Source: JAHECQ01 sp047638695
GTDB lineage: Bacteria; Actinomycetota; Acidimicrobiia; Acidimicrobiales; SZUA-35
Assembly: GCA_047638695.1 (NCBI GenBank)
Contig: JBLINY010000121.1
Location: 1-13,238, forward strand
DNA length: 13,238 nt
Direction of reading: 5' to 3'
The notes beneath the pieces were generated by a model. It did not search any database. It had not been told where the DNA came from and worked only from the letters and a program-made list of their open reading frames with translations. Position 1 is the stretch's first letter. Each line of letters begins with the position of its first letter. Positions 6,220 to 13,123 of this stretch are shown one piece after another. Position numbers and translations under genes: made by a program.

Positions 6220-7718
6220 GAGCCCTGTGTGGGAATGGGAAGCCGAAGGGTGAAGGTTGTTCCCGACCCGAGCTTGGACTCGACCATCACTTTGCCGTGG
6301 TGATTTTCGGCGACGTGACGCACGATGGACAACCCAAGGCCGGTGCCCCCAGTTTCTCGGCTGCGGGCCGGGTCGACTCGGTAAAATCGTTCGAATATTC
6401 GCTCGAGTTCGGTGCGGGCGATGCCGACACCGGTGTCGGCGACCGCAATGTCGACTGCGCTCTGAATGGGGTCGACGGTTATCGAGACCTGCGTCTCTGA
6501 TTCCGAATATCTGATGGCATTGTCGATGAGGTTCACGAGGGCCCGGACGAGCTGCTTTTGTTCGCCCTCGATCTCGATTCCGCTCGGAACACCGCTGACG
6601 GCGATGGTGATACCGCGAGCGTCAGCCAGCCCTCGGGCAACATCGACGGCGGCGTGAACCAGTTCGTCGATGGCAACGGCTCCGATGTCGGGGCCGAATT
6701 CCTCGAGCCTGGTCAGCTCGAGAAGATCGTCGATGATGCTCTCGACCCGCTTGACCTCGCGATTGAGATGGCGGGTGAGTCGGTCGCGGTCGTCTTCGGG
6801 ACCGGCATCAGCCAGCGTCTCAGCCAAGAGTGAAATGGCACCGATGGGTGTCTTCAATTCGTGGCTTACGTTGGCGACGAAGTCGCGACGAGTGGCGTCG
6901 ATCCGTCGCCCCTCGGCGACCGAGTCGATCATGGCGAGACCGCGGGCCGTGCTGAGCGGTTCCTTGATCGACTCACCGCGAGCTTTGGCCCTGGCCCGCT
7001 CGGCACCGGCGTTCTCAGGTGTCCAGCCGCTCACGATGTACCGGATGCGTTCGCCCACGTTCTCGGCGTGGTCGCCGATGCGCTCGTAGAAGCGACCGAT
7101 CATGGCCAACTGCAGCGTCTCGTGAGCCTCAAGACCGCCTTGGCGGGAACTGTGAATGACCTCTTGGATGAAGGTGCGATGGAGATCATCGAGAACGTCG
7201 TCGAGTTCATCGATAGAGGCCGCCATCTCGGCATCGAGCCGGGCATAGGCCAGCCCGGCCCGATCGGTGAGCAGCTTGGCTTGTTCGGCCATACGAACGA
7301 CGAGGTCACGAATGCGATCGTCCGGTTTCGAACCCTGCAACCGGCCAACCGCCTTGGCGATATTGGTGGTGAGGTCACCGCTGCGCTCGATATCGCTGTT
7401 CATGTGAATGGCGGCGATGATGGCCCGTAGGTCGCTGGCGACCGGTTGCTCTCGGATGAGCGTGTCAATGCACAGTCCTTCGACCTGCTCACTGAGCAGG
7501 TCGATCTCGTCATCGCCGATGATGAGTGCGTCGGCCGCGCCGACATCGCGCTCGAGCAGGGCGGCCGTGACCTGGTCGATTCGTACCGCGACCATGTCGT
7601 TCATCGCCAGAAGGCCCTCGCGGATTTGATCGAGCCGCTGGTTGAGTTCCGTGCGTATGACATTGACCGGAGCGTCGCTGCCAAGATGGGCATTGCCCGG
7701 ATTCGAATTGTCAGTCAT
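6216..7718 (-). CDS. PhoU-histidine kinase fusion, phosphate sensor
   Basis: This 500-residue protein joins two functions that are normally separate. Residues about 20-235 are a complete PhoU domain, with both signatures intact: DIERSGDLTTNIAKAV (109-124) and YERIGDHAENVGERI (211-225), including Glu111/Asp115 and Glu212/Asp216. A charged linker (about 235-272) leads to a PhoR/SenX3-type kinase: H-box with His286 (FVANVSHELKTP), N-box with Asn400, G1 box DTGVG (428-432), F-box FERFYRVD (442-449) and G2 box GGTGLGL (457-463). There is no transmembrane helix, PAS or HAMP domain, so the kinase is predicted to be cytosolic, with PhoU as its sensory input from the Pst importer. It starts 8 nt after pstB, with AAAGG 5 nt before the ATG, and overlaps the response regulator. 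The open frame is continuous through both parts, with no sign of a frameshift. Confidence 0.95.
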   Translation of the reverse strand: MTDNSNPGNAHLGSDAPVNVIRTELNQRLDQIREGLLAMNDMVAVRIDQVTAALLERDVGAADALIIGDDEIDLLSEQVEGLCIDTLIREQPVASDLRAIIAAIHMNSDIERSGDLTTNIAKAVGRLQGSKPDDRIRDLVVRMAEQAKLLTDRAGLAYARLDAEMAASIDELDDVLDDLHRTFIQEVIHSSRQGGLEAHETLQLAMIGRFYERIGDHAENVGERIRYIVSGWTPENAGAERARAKARGESIKEPLSTARGLAMIDSVAEGRRIDATRRDFVANVSHELKTPIGAISLLAETLADAGPEDDRDRLTRHLNREVKRVESIIDDLLELTRLEEFGPDIGAVAIDELVHAAVDVARGLADARGITIAVSGVPSGIEIEGEQKQLVRALVNLIDNAIRYSESETQVSITVDPIQSAVDIAVADTGVGIARTELERIFERFYRVDPARSRETGGTGLGLSIVRHVAENHHGKVMVESKLGSGTTFTLRLPIPTQGS

Positions 7719-7726
7719 GGGTGCCT

Positions 7727-8599
7727 TTAGCCGAACCGGCCCGTGATGTAGGCCTCGGTACGACTGTCTGTCGGATTGCTGAAAATGAGACTGGTGTCGT
7801 CGTACTCGACCAGCCGACCTCGACGCTGGCCTGTGGCCTCGTCGACTTCGGCAGTGAAGAACGCGGTGCGATCACTGACCCTGGCGGCCTGTTGCATGTT
7901 GTGAGTGACGATCACGATTGTGTAGTCGTTCTTCATTTCCTTCATGAGTTCCTCGATCGTGCCAGTGGCGATGGGATCGAGGGCAGAACATGGCTCGTCC
8001 ATGAGCAGCACGTCGGGGCTCACGGCGATGGCTCGGGCGATACAGAGGCGCTGTTGCTGACCACCTGAGAGCCCGAGGGCTGACGAGCTGAGGCGGTCCT
8101 TAACCTCTTCCCACAGGCCAGCGGCGCGGAGTGACTCCTCGACGAGGTCGTCCATCGAGCCCTTCACGCCAGCGATCCGCGGGCCGTAGGCGACGTTGTC
8201 GAAGATGGACTTCGGGAACGGATTCGGCTTCTGGAATACCATGCCGATGCGTCGGCGGACGGCGACCGGGTCGACCTCCGGGTCGTAGAGGTTGATGTCG
8301 TGATAGAGCAACGAACCTTCGACTCTGGCACTGTCGATCAGGTCATTCATTCGATTGAAGCAACGAAGAATGGTGGACTTGCCACAGCCTGAAGGTCCGA
8401 TGAACGCCGTGATCTGCCGTTCACCGACCTCGAGGTTGACGTCGCCAACGGCGCGAAAATCGCCGTAGTAGACGGTGAGATCACGAGCAGTGAACACGGG
8501 ACGGTTGACCACAGGAGCTGACGCTACCCCGTTGGGCGAGTCCGTTTCCGTGCCTGCGCACAGATCAACGAGGGAGCGCATGTTTGTTTCAGCTGTCAT
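7727..8599 (-). CDS. pstB: phosphate import ATP-binding protein PstB
   Basis: This 290-residue ATPase powers PstSCAB phosphate import (TC 3.A.1.7). It shows Walker A GPSGCGKST (68-76), Q-loop Gln123, signature LSGGQ (177-181), Walker B VLLMDEP (197-203), D-loop SALD and switch His233. PstB-typical stretches include RCFNRMNDL and VFQKPNPFPKSI. The chosen ATG at 8599 overlaps the pstA stop codon (ATGA). The frame stays open to 8932, but that part lies within pstA. An internal ATG at 8581 would remove six residues. About 35 residues before the ATPase core have no recognisable domain. It lies directly before the PhoU-kinase, fitting the known PhoU-PstB contact that signals phosphate status. Confidence 0.96.
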   Translation of the reverse strand: MTAETNMRSLVDLCAGTETDSPNGVASAPVVNRPVFTARDLTVYYGDFRAVGDVNLEVGERQITAFIGPSGCGKSTILRCFNRMNDLIDSARVEGSLLYHDINLYDPEVDPVAVRRRIGMVFQKPNPFPKSIFDNVAYGPRIAGVKGSMDDLVEESLRAAGLWEEVKDRLSSSALGLSGGQQQRLCIARAIAVSPDVLLMDEPCSALDPIATGTIEELMKEMKNDYTIVIVTHNMQQAARVSDRTAFFTAEVDEATGQRRGRLVEYDDTSLIFSNPTDSRTEAYITGRFG

Positions 8600-9570
8600 C
8601 GACCAAGCTTCTTTGTGATGCGGGCTCGTGCCAGGATCGCCACGAGATTGATGAAGAACACAACGACCAGCACAACAACGCTGGCTGCGGCGGCGTGGCC
8701 AGCCCACTTGTCGGCCGGGAGTTTCGCGAAGTTGGCGACGTTCATCGGCAGGGCTGTGAACGCTCCCCGGAACTGTTCCAGGAATCCCTGGAAGCCAGTT
8801 GTGTAGAAGGCGGCAGCTCCGACGACGAGCAGCGGTGCAGCTTCGCCGAGAGCTCGAGCGATTGACAACATGGCGCCGGTCAGAATGCCGGGTAGTGCCG
8901 CGGGGAGCGTCTGGGTGCGGATGACTTCCCACTGGGTGGCCCCGAGGCCGTAAGCCCCGTCGCTCAGGCTTGACGGCACGGCTCGGATGGCTTCGCTTGC
9001 GGTGATGATGACGATGGGAAGCACGAGCAGGCTGAGCGTGAGGCCTCCGGAGATAACCGAACTTCCGCCGGTGAGCCCCCGGAGCGCTTGCACGAACACC
9101 GCGAGACCAAGCAGGCCGTAAACGATCGAGGGGATACCGGCCAGATTGCGAACGGCGATTTCGATGACCCGAGTGAAGAGAGTGTCGCCGGCGTACTCCT
9201 CGAGATAGATAGCGGCGCCAATACCGACCGGGAAGGCGACGAGGCTCACGATGGCCGCTATCAACAGGCTGCCGCGAATGCCCTGGGCGACACCCGCTTT
9301 CGCTGGGTCGCTCGACGACGGATTGCTGAGGAAGGTTCGCAATTGACCGGTGAGGACGTCGCTCCCGTCGACGAGCACGCTGGCCAGCACCGAGAGAACC
9401 ATGGCAACGGCCAGTCCGATGGCGATGAGCAGGAGGCCGAGGAAGATCTGGCCTTTGATGTCGGCTGAGCGACGTCGGCGAAGCGATCCGAGCGTTGGTC
9501 GGGCCGATGCGTCGGCGGCCGCACTACCTGACACCACTGCATTGCTTGAGGCCGCTTCGTTGCTTGACAT
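8596..9570 (-). CDS. pstA: phosphate ABC transporter permease PstA
   Basis: This 324-residue inner-membrane permease pairs with PstC to form the phosphate channel. A polar Ala/Ser-rich N-terminal tail (1-38) is followed by six predicted membrane helices, the first at about 41-66. The BPD_transp_1 EAA loop that docks PstB is at about 206-230 (GAYGLGATQWEVIRTQTLP...). The stretches RNLAGIPSIVYGLLGL and SIARALGEAAPLL are characteristic of PstA. Its ATG shares one base with the pstC stop codon (TGATG) and its stop codon overlaps the pstB start, so translation is coupled on both sides. Confidence 0.95.
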   Translation of the reverse strand: MSSNEAASSNAVVSGSAAADASARPTLGSLRRRRSADIKGQIFLGLLLIAIGLAVAMVLSVLASVLVDGSDVLTGQLRTFLSNPSSSDPAKAGVAQGIRGSLLIAAIVSLVAFPVGIGAAIYLEEYAGDTLFTRVIEIAVRNLAGIPSIVYGLLGLAVFVQALRGLTGGSSVISGGLTLSLLVLPIVIITASEAIRAVPSSLSDGAYGLGATQWEVIRTQTLPAALPGILTGAMLSIARALGEAAPLLVVGAAAFYTTGFQGFLEQFRGAFTALPMNVANFAKLPADKWAGHAAAASVVVLVVVFFINLVAILARARITKKLGR

Positions 9571-11039
9571 CAGTAGACCTGGCGGAAGCGACGGACGATG
9601 GCATCGCTTGCGACATTGAGGACAAGGGTGATGACGAACAGCAGAGCCCCGAGGAAATACAGGCTCTGGAAGGCAATACCCGAGCCGGCGACGCTGTCGG
9701 TGCCAGCGCCGAGTGATGCCATGGCGGCAGTGATTGTTTGGCCTGGCTCGGCCGGGTTGGCCTCGAAAATGGCACCACCCGAACCGCCGGCTGCGATGAA
9801 GACCACCATGGTTTCGCCGATAGCCCTGCTGATCCCGACGATGAAAGCAGCTGAGATACCGGAGAGGGCTGCGGGAAAAACGACCCGGAGCGAGGTCGTC
9901 GCCGGTCGGGCCCCCAGGCCGTAGCTGGCTTCGCGCAGTTCGCGGGGAACCGCTCGCATGGCGTCCTCAGAGATTGAGGCCACGATCGGCACGGTCAGAA
10001 TGCCGACGGCGATTCCTGCGCTCACGAGGCTGAAGATGCCGAAGTCGATGCCGAACAGGGTGCCGCCGGGCTTCAAGAGCGAGGGGGAGATGAAGGAGAT
10101 AGCAAAGAAGCCCAGCACCACAGAGGGGATGCTTGCCAGCGTCTCGATGGCGGGCTTCACGATGCCACGGACCTTCGGTCGGGCGTACTCCGAGAGGTAG
10201 ATGGCGACACCGAGCCCGATGGGCCCGGCAACCAGCATGGCGATGCCCGTGATCCAAAGGGTGCCAACGATGAGGGTCGAGAGGTCGAACTTGTCGCGAC
10301 GGGGAAACCAACCGATGTCGGCGAGAAGGCCCCACTCGAATTCGCTGGCGCTAACGAACTTCCATGCTTCGCTGAAGATGCTCTGAACAATGAGGGCGCT
10401 GATGAATACCGATGAGACACCGGCGAGTTGGAGCAGACGCCTGGCCCGTCGGTTCTCGGCGACTCGTTGACCACTGAGCTGCAGGTCGCTCGGTTTCGTA
10501 AGCGGCGGCAATTCGCGTGTGCTCTCACCAGCGAGCGATTGGGTGATGACCGTTCCCGCGATCAGGTCCCACGGTGCCCGCCCATCGGGCCCGAAACGGA
10601 TGAAGAGCCCGGTAACGACGACCAAGCAGACGGCGAGGGAGACGTTGGCATCGAAGAGCAGGAACGGAATGGCGAACAACACGCCAAACCGAGTGAGTTG
10701 GCGCACCGCGAGGCAGCTGAAGCAGGCGGCCTTGCCGTCGAGATCGGCGATGTAGTGATCGACGTATGAACCAACAGGCGTTTGAGCGCCGGCCCAATGC
10801 CAGCCGTTCCAAGCGGCCAAGATCACAAAGCCAATCCACCAGTTGGAAGGGCCGAAGTCGGTGAAGGGTCCAGCGACGAAATACTCAGCTACCGCCACTG
10901 CGATGGTGATGACGAGGTACACGATGATCTCGACGAGGGCTGCGGCGCCCCGTGACACCACGCTTGGTACCTGAGGAACCCACGGAAGAGCACCGCGTAT
11001 TTCGGCATCGGACGTAGCTTCGTCAAGACCCGTCGTCAT
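9570..11039 (-). CDS. pstC: phosphate permease PstC with N-terminal RDD-like domain
   Basis: Residues about 200-489 are an ordinary PstC permease: LASIPSVVLGFFAI (301-314), EAA loop around 370-394 (EASYGLGARPATTSLRVV...), and SRAIGETMVVFIAAGG (404-419). The protein is roughly 150 residues longer than usual PstC. The extra part (about 25-170) has hydrophobic helices and resembles an RDD domain: Arg30-x6-Glu37 in place of the usual Arg-x6-Asp, then GAQTPVG at 85-90 with IADLDGKAA, then Asp158 in RAPWDLIAGTVIT, close to the RDD C-terminal signature. The start overlaps the pstS2 stop codon (ATGA), and no closer start gives a better fit, so the extension is probably translated. RDD domains are membrane modules of largely uncertain function. 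What it adds to phosphate import is unknown. Confidence 0.93.
   Translation of the reverse strand: MTTGLDEATSDAEIRGALPWVPQVPSVVSRGAAALVEIIVYLVITIAVAVAEYFVAGPFTDFGPSNWWIGFVILAAWNGWHWAGAQTPVGSYVDHYIADLDGKAACFSCLAVRQLTRFGVLFAIPFLLFDANVSLAVCLVVVTGLFIRFGPDGRAPWDLIAGTVITQSLAGESTRELPPLTKPSDLQLSGQRVAENRRARRLLQLAGVSSVFISALIVQSIFSEAWKFVSASEFEWGLLADIGWFPRRDKFDLSTLIVGTLWITGIAMLVAGPIGLGVAIYLSEYARPKVRGIVKPAIETLASIPSVVLGFFAISFISPSLLKPGGTLFGIDFGIFSLVSAGIAVGILTVPIVASISEDAMRAVPRELREASYGLGARPATTSLRVVFPAALSGISAAFIVGISRAIGETMVVFIAAGGSGGAIFEANPAEPGQTITAAMASLGAGTDSVAGSGIAFQSLYFLGALLFVITLVLNVASDAIVRRFRQVY
10530..10967 (-). other. RDD-like domain region within pstC
   Basis: This is the part of pstC coding for residues 25-170, ahead of the permease core. 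It carries the three marker positions Arg30, Glu37 (Asp in most RDD proteins) and Asp158, with about three hydrophobic segments. The domain call rests on motif spacing by eye. Confidence 0.6.
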
Positions 11040-12199
11040 TCGTATTGACGTCCGGTCAGCCGCTCGGCCCAGATCTGTTGCGCTTTGTCCTGACCTTCCG
11101 CTGGCAGGTCGACGTAGCCAACGCTGGCTACCGCTTCGAGCCCTTTGTCGCCCAGCATGTAGTCGATGAATTCGGTAACGCCAGGTTGAGAGGCGGCAGC
11201 CTCGGCGTTGATGTAGGTGTACAGGAAACGGGCGATTGGGAACTCAGCCGACGCGATGGTTTCGGCCGTCGGGTCGATGCACGGCCCCCCGTCTTCCTCC
11301 GAGATCTTCAGCAGCTTGGCCCGCCCCGCCTCGGCTGACTCCTCGGCGTAGGCGAAGCCGACCCATCCCAACGAGTATTGACTGGCTTCGATGCCCTCCA
11401 TGACGACGTTGTCATCAGGTGACGAGGTGTAGTCGGGTCGGATGGCGTCGGTGAATTCTGTGGCTTCGACATCGAGGCCGGTGTTTCCCTTGGCGACTGA
11501 TTCGATGACGATCTCGGCGAACGAGTCAAAGGTTCCCGACTCCTCGCCCGGTCCGAAGATGGACAGCGGAACATCGGGGAAGGTTTGGCCGCCCCACTGC
11601 CCCGTGAGCTCGTTGGCGTCGGCCCAACTCGAGGTTTGGGTGGCGTCTTCGCTGAGCAGGGCGTAGATGTCGTTGAACGACAGACAGTCGATGAGGTCGT
11701 TCTCGGCTGAGGTGATAACCGTGATGCCGTCAATGCCTCGGCGAACCTCGATGAACTCGATACCCGCCTCCTCGCAGATGGCGATCTCTTCGTCTTTGAG
11801 CGTCCTCGATGCGTTGGCGATGGGAACCTCGCCGGCACAGAACTTCTTAGCGCCGTCACCCGAGCCGGGGCCCTCGACCGCAATCGCCACGCCAGGTGCG
11901 AGTGACTCGAACTCCTCGGCCTGTCGCTGCACGATCGGGAAGACGGTCGACGATCCCGACACAAGAAACTGGCCCTCGATCTGATCCAAACTACCCGTCT
12001 GGCCACCTGAACTCTGGGTGCGGCTATCGGAGTCGGCCGAAGTGGCTGCCGGGGGTGAGGCGGCGACATCGTCGTTCCCGACGAAATTTACCGCCACCGA
12101 TATCAGGGCGAAAGCAGCCAACAGGGTGAGGAGTTTGGCCATGCACGCGAATCGATCTGCGTTGGACGGATCGACCTCGCCAGCCTCGTCTCGTGCCAT
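11036..12199 (-). CDS. pstS: phosphate-binding protein PstS (copy 2), membrane-anchored or secreted
   Basis: This 387-residue phosphate receptor heads the pstSCAB operon. Ligand loops SGSST (81-85), GPGSGDG (110-116) and GPGEESGTFDSF (216-227) match copy 1 nearly residue for residue, as do four cysteines. There is one hydrophobic segment (about 23-41) after a charged 22-residue N-terminus, and no lipobox cysteine. It may therefore be a signal-anchor protein, or a secreted one if translation begins at the internal ATG at 12142. The frame is open to an ATG at 12253, but that codon lies inside the PHO box. I prefer 12199 because TACGTT lies 7 nt before it, the same layout as pstS1. The stop codon overlaps pstC. 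Start choice is the main uncertainty; family assignment is firm. Confidence 0.9.
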   Translation of the reverse strand: MARDEAGEVDPSNADRFACMAKLLTLLAAFALISVAVNFVGNDDVAASPPAATSADSDSRTQSSGGQTGSLDQIEGQFLVSGSSTVFPIVQRQAEEFESLAPGVAIAVEGPGSGDGAKKFCAGEVPIANASRTLKDEEIAICEEAGIEFIEVRRGIDGITVITSAENDLIDCLSFNDIYALLSEDATQTSSWADANELTGQWGGQTFPDVPLSIFGPGEESGTFDSFAEIVIESVAKGNTGLDVEATEFTDAIRPDYTSSPDDNVVMEGIEASQYSLGWVGFAYAEESAEAGRAKLLKISEEDGGPCIDPTAETIASAEFPIARFLYTYINAEAAASQPGVTEFIDYMLGDKGLEAVASVGYVDLPAEGQDKAQQIWAERLTGRQYE

Positions 12200-12239
12200 G
12201 TTGGTGAACGTAGTGCTGGGGCTCGAAACGGCTGGCAAC
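12200..12239 (-). promoter_or_regulatory. probable leaderless promoter of the pstS2-pstCAB operon
   Basis: On the minus strand, TACGTT (12212-12207) is followed by 7 nt and the ATG at 12199. A proper -35 at 17 nt is lacking; the best TTG-type hexamer, TTGCCA (12238-12233), is 20 nt away. A weak -35 fits a promoter that needs an activator at the PHO box just upstream. A single extra GTTCACC (12209-12203) overlaps the -10. Confidence 0.45.
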
Positions 12240-12240
12240 T

Positions 12241-12262
12241 CCAGGGTGAACATAAGGTGAAC
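12241..12262 (-). promoter_or_regulatory. PHO box upstream of pstS2-pstCAB
   Basis: The minus strand reads GTTCACCTTAT then GTTCACCCTGG. The two GTTCACC cores (12262-12256 and 12251-12245) are identical and start exactly 11 bases apart, matching the Streptomyces PhoP direct-repeat unit. It lies 28 nt upstream of the predicted -10 of pstS2 (32 nt from its nearest core), and in the 120-base gap shared with the divergent GntR gene. Confidence 0.82.
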
Positions 12263-12307
12263 AAACCCGAGTGGTCACGCGGTGGCCGTCTCGCCGACTG
12301 GTAGCCC

Positions 12308-12319
12308 TAGATTGCGCTG
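12308..12319 (+). promoter_or_regulatory. probable leaderless -10 region of the GntR gene
   Basis: TAGATT (12308-12313) lies 6 nt before the ATG at 12320 and no Shine-Dalgarno sequence is visible, so a leaderless transcript is likely. I see no convincing -35. Confidence 0.45.
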
Positions 12320-13072
12320 ATGCCGCGTGGGAGCCAACCGAAGTACCTCGCCATCTACGCCGACCTTCGGTCTCGCATTCTCGACGGCCGTTTGGCACCG
12401 TCGGAGAGGCTGCCGTCGCAGCAGGAGTTGGCTGCCGACTACGAGGTCACGCTGATGACGCTTCGCCAGGCAGTCGCCGAGCTCGAAGCTGAGGGGCTGA
12501 TCTGGGTCTCGCGAGGGAGGGGAAGTTTCGTAGTGGACCAACCGCTGAAGTACCGGATCGGCAATCTCACGAGCTTCGCCCAGCAGGTGACCGGTCAGGG
12601 CCTCGAGCTACACACCCGGGTGCTATCGATCGGCCCTCCGCAGTCGGAGAGTGACGCGGCACTCGCCGCCCTGAAGTTGACTGGCACCGCCCTCACAGAG
12701 ATCGCTCGCCTACGCCTGGTCGGCGGTCGTTCGGTTGTTCACCAGCGAACGGTGTTGGCGAGCACCATCGCCGATGAGCTGCCACTCGACCAGCTGGACG
12801 AGACCTCGCTCTACGAGATGATCGTGGCTGCCACCGGCTACCGCGTTGAGCGGGCCACCGAATCGTTGCGGGCCGTTGTGCTCGGCGACGCCGAGGCCGG
12901 GGTGTTGTCGCTCGAGGTTGGAGCACCCGCGATGTTGTCTATCCGCACGTCGTTCTCGGCCGACGACACGCCGTTCCTGTACGACCGCGCTCTGTTGGTG
13001 GGAGACGCCGCATCCGTTGTCGCCGACCGCCGCGCCGACCGCCTCGAACTCACCTACAACGTCACGCGCTAA
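12320..13072 (+). CDS. GntR-family regulator, HutC/UTRA type
   Basis: This 250-residue transcription factor has an N-terminal GntR winged helix (about 8-72; ERLPSQQELAADYEVTLMTL and AELEAEGLIWVSRGRGSFV mark it) and a C-terminal UTRA ligand-binding domain (about 90-235), which defines the HutC subfamily. In this subfamily the effector is usually a small metabolite such as a sugar phosphate, amino acid derivative or fatty acid, and binding releases DNA. The effector here cannot be deduced. It is the only plus-strand gene and diverges from pstS2 with a 120-base gap holding the PHO box, so it could act on the pst promoter, be controlled by phosphate, or simply be a neighbour. A hairpin follows its stop codon. 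Confidence 0.92.
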   Translation: MPRGSQPKYLAIYADLRSRILDGRLAPSERLPSQQELAADYEVTLMTLRQAVAELEAEGLIWVSRGRGSFVVDQPLKYRIGNLTSFAQQVTGQGLELHTRVLSIGPPQSESDAALAALKLTGTALTEIARLRLVGGRSVVHQRTVLASTIADELPLDQLDETSLYEMIVAATGYRVERATESLRAVVLGDAEAGVLSLEVGAPAMLSIRTSFSADDTPFLYDRALLVGDAASVVADRRADRLELTYNVTR

Positions 13073-13089
13073 CCGACCCCGACGTTCTT

Positions 13090-13123
13090 GTCCTTTACAA
13101 GCACCGTCACGGTGCTTCAGGAC
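13090..13123 (+). terminator. stem-loop after the GntR gene
   Basis: An 8-bp perfect stem, AAGCACCG (13099-13106) with CGGTGCTT (13110-13117), has a TCA loop and is extended by a 5-bp outer stem, GTCCT (13090-13094) with AGGAC (13119-13123). It begins 17 bases after the GntR stop codon. No long T-run follows, only AATTTG shortly after. It is a likely terminator and may serve a convergent gene beyond the window too. Confidence 0.65.

Noticed and set aside
8600..8932. Upstream extension of the pstB frame
   Set aside because: It overlaps well-supported pstA coding sequence and its residues are Arg/Ser/His-rich shadow-like. The ATGA overlap at 8596-8599 gives the natural start.
12200..12253. ATG at 12253 as start of pstS copy 2
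   Set aside because: The codon is inside the perfect PHO box and has neither a ribosome site nor a -10 at a suitable distance. The extra 18 residues add no signal feature.
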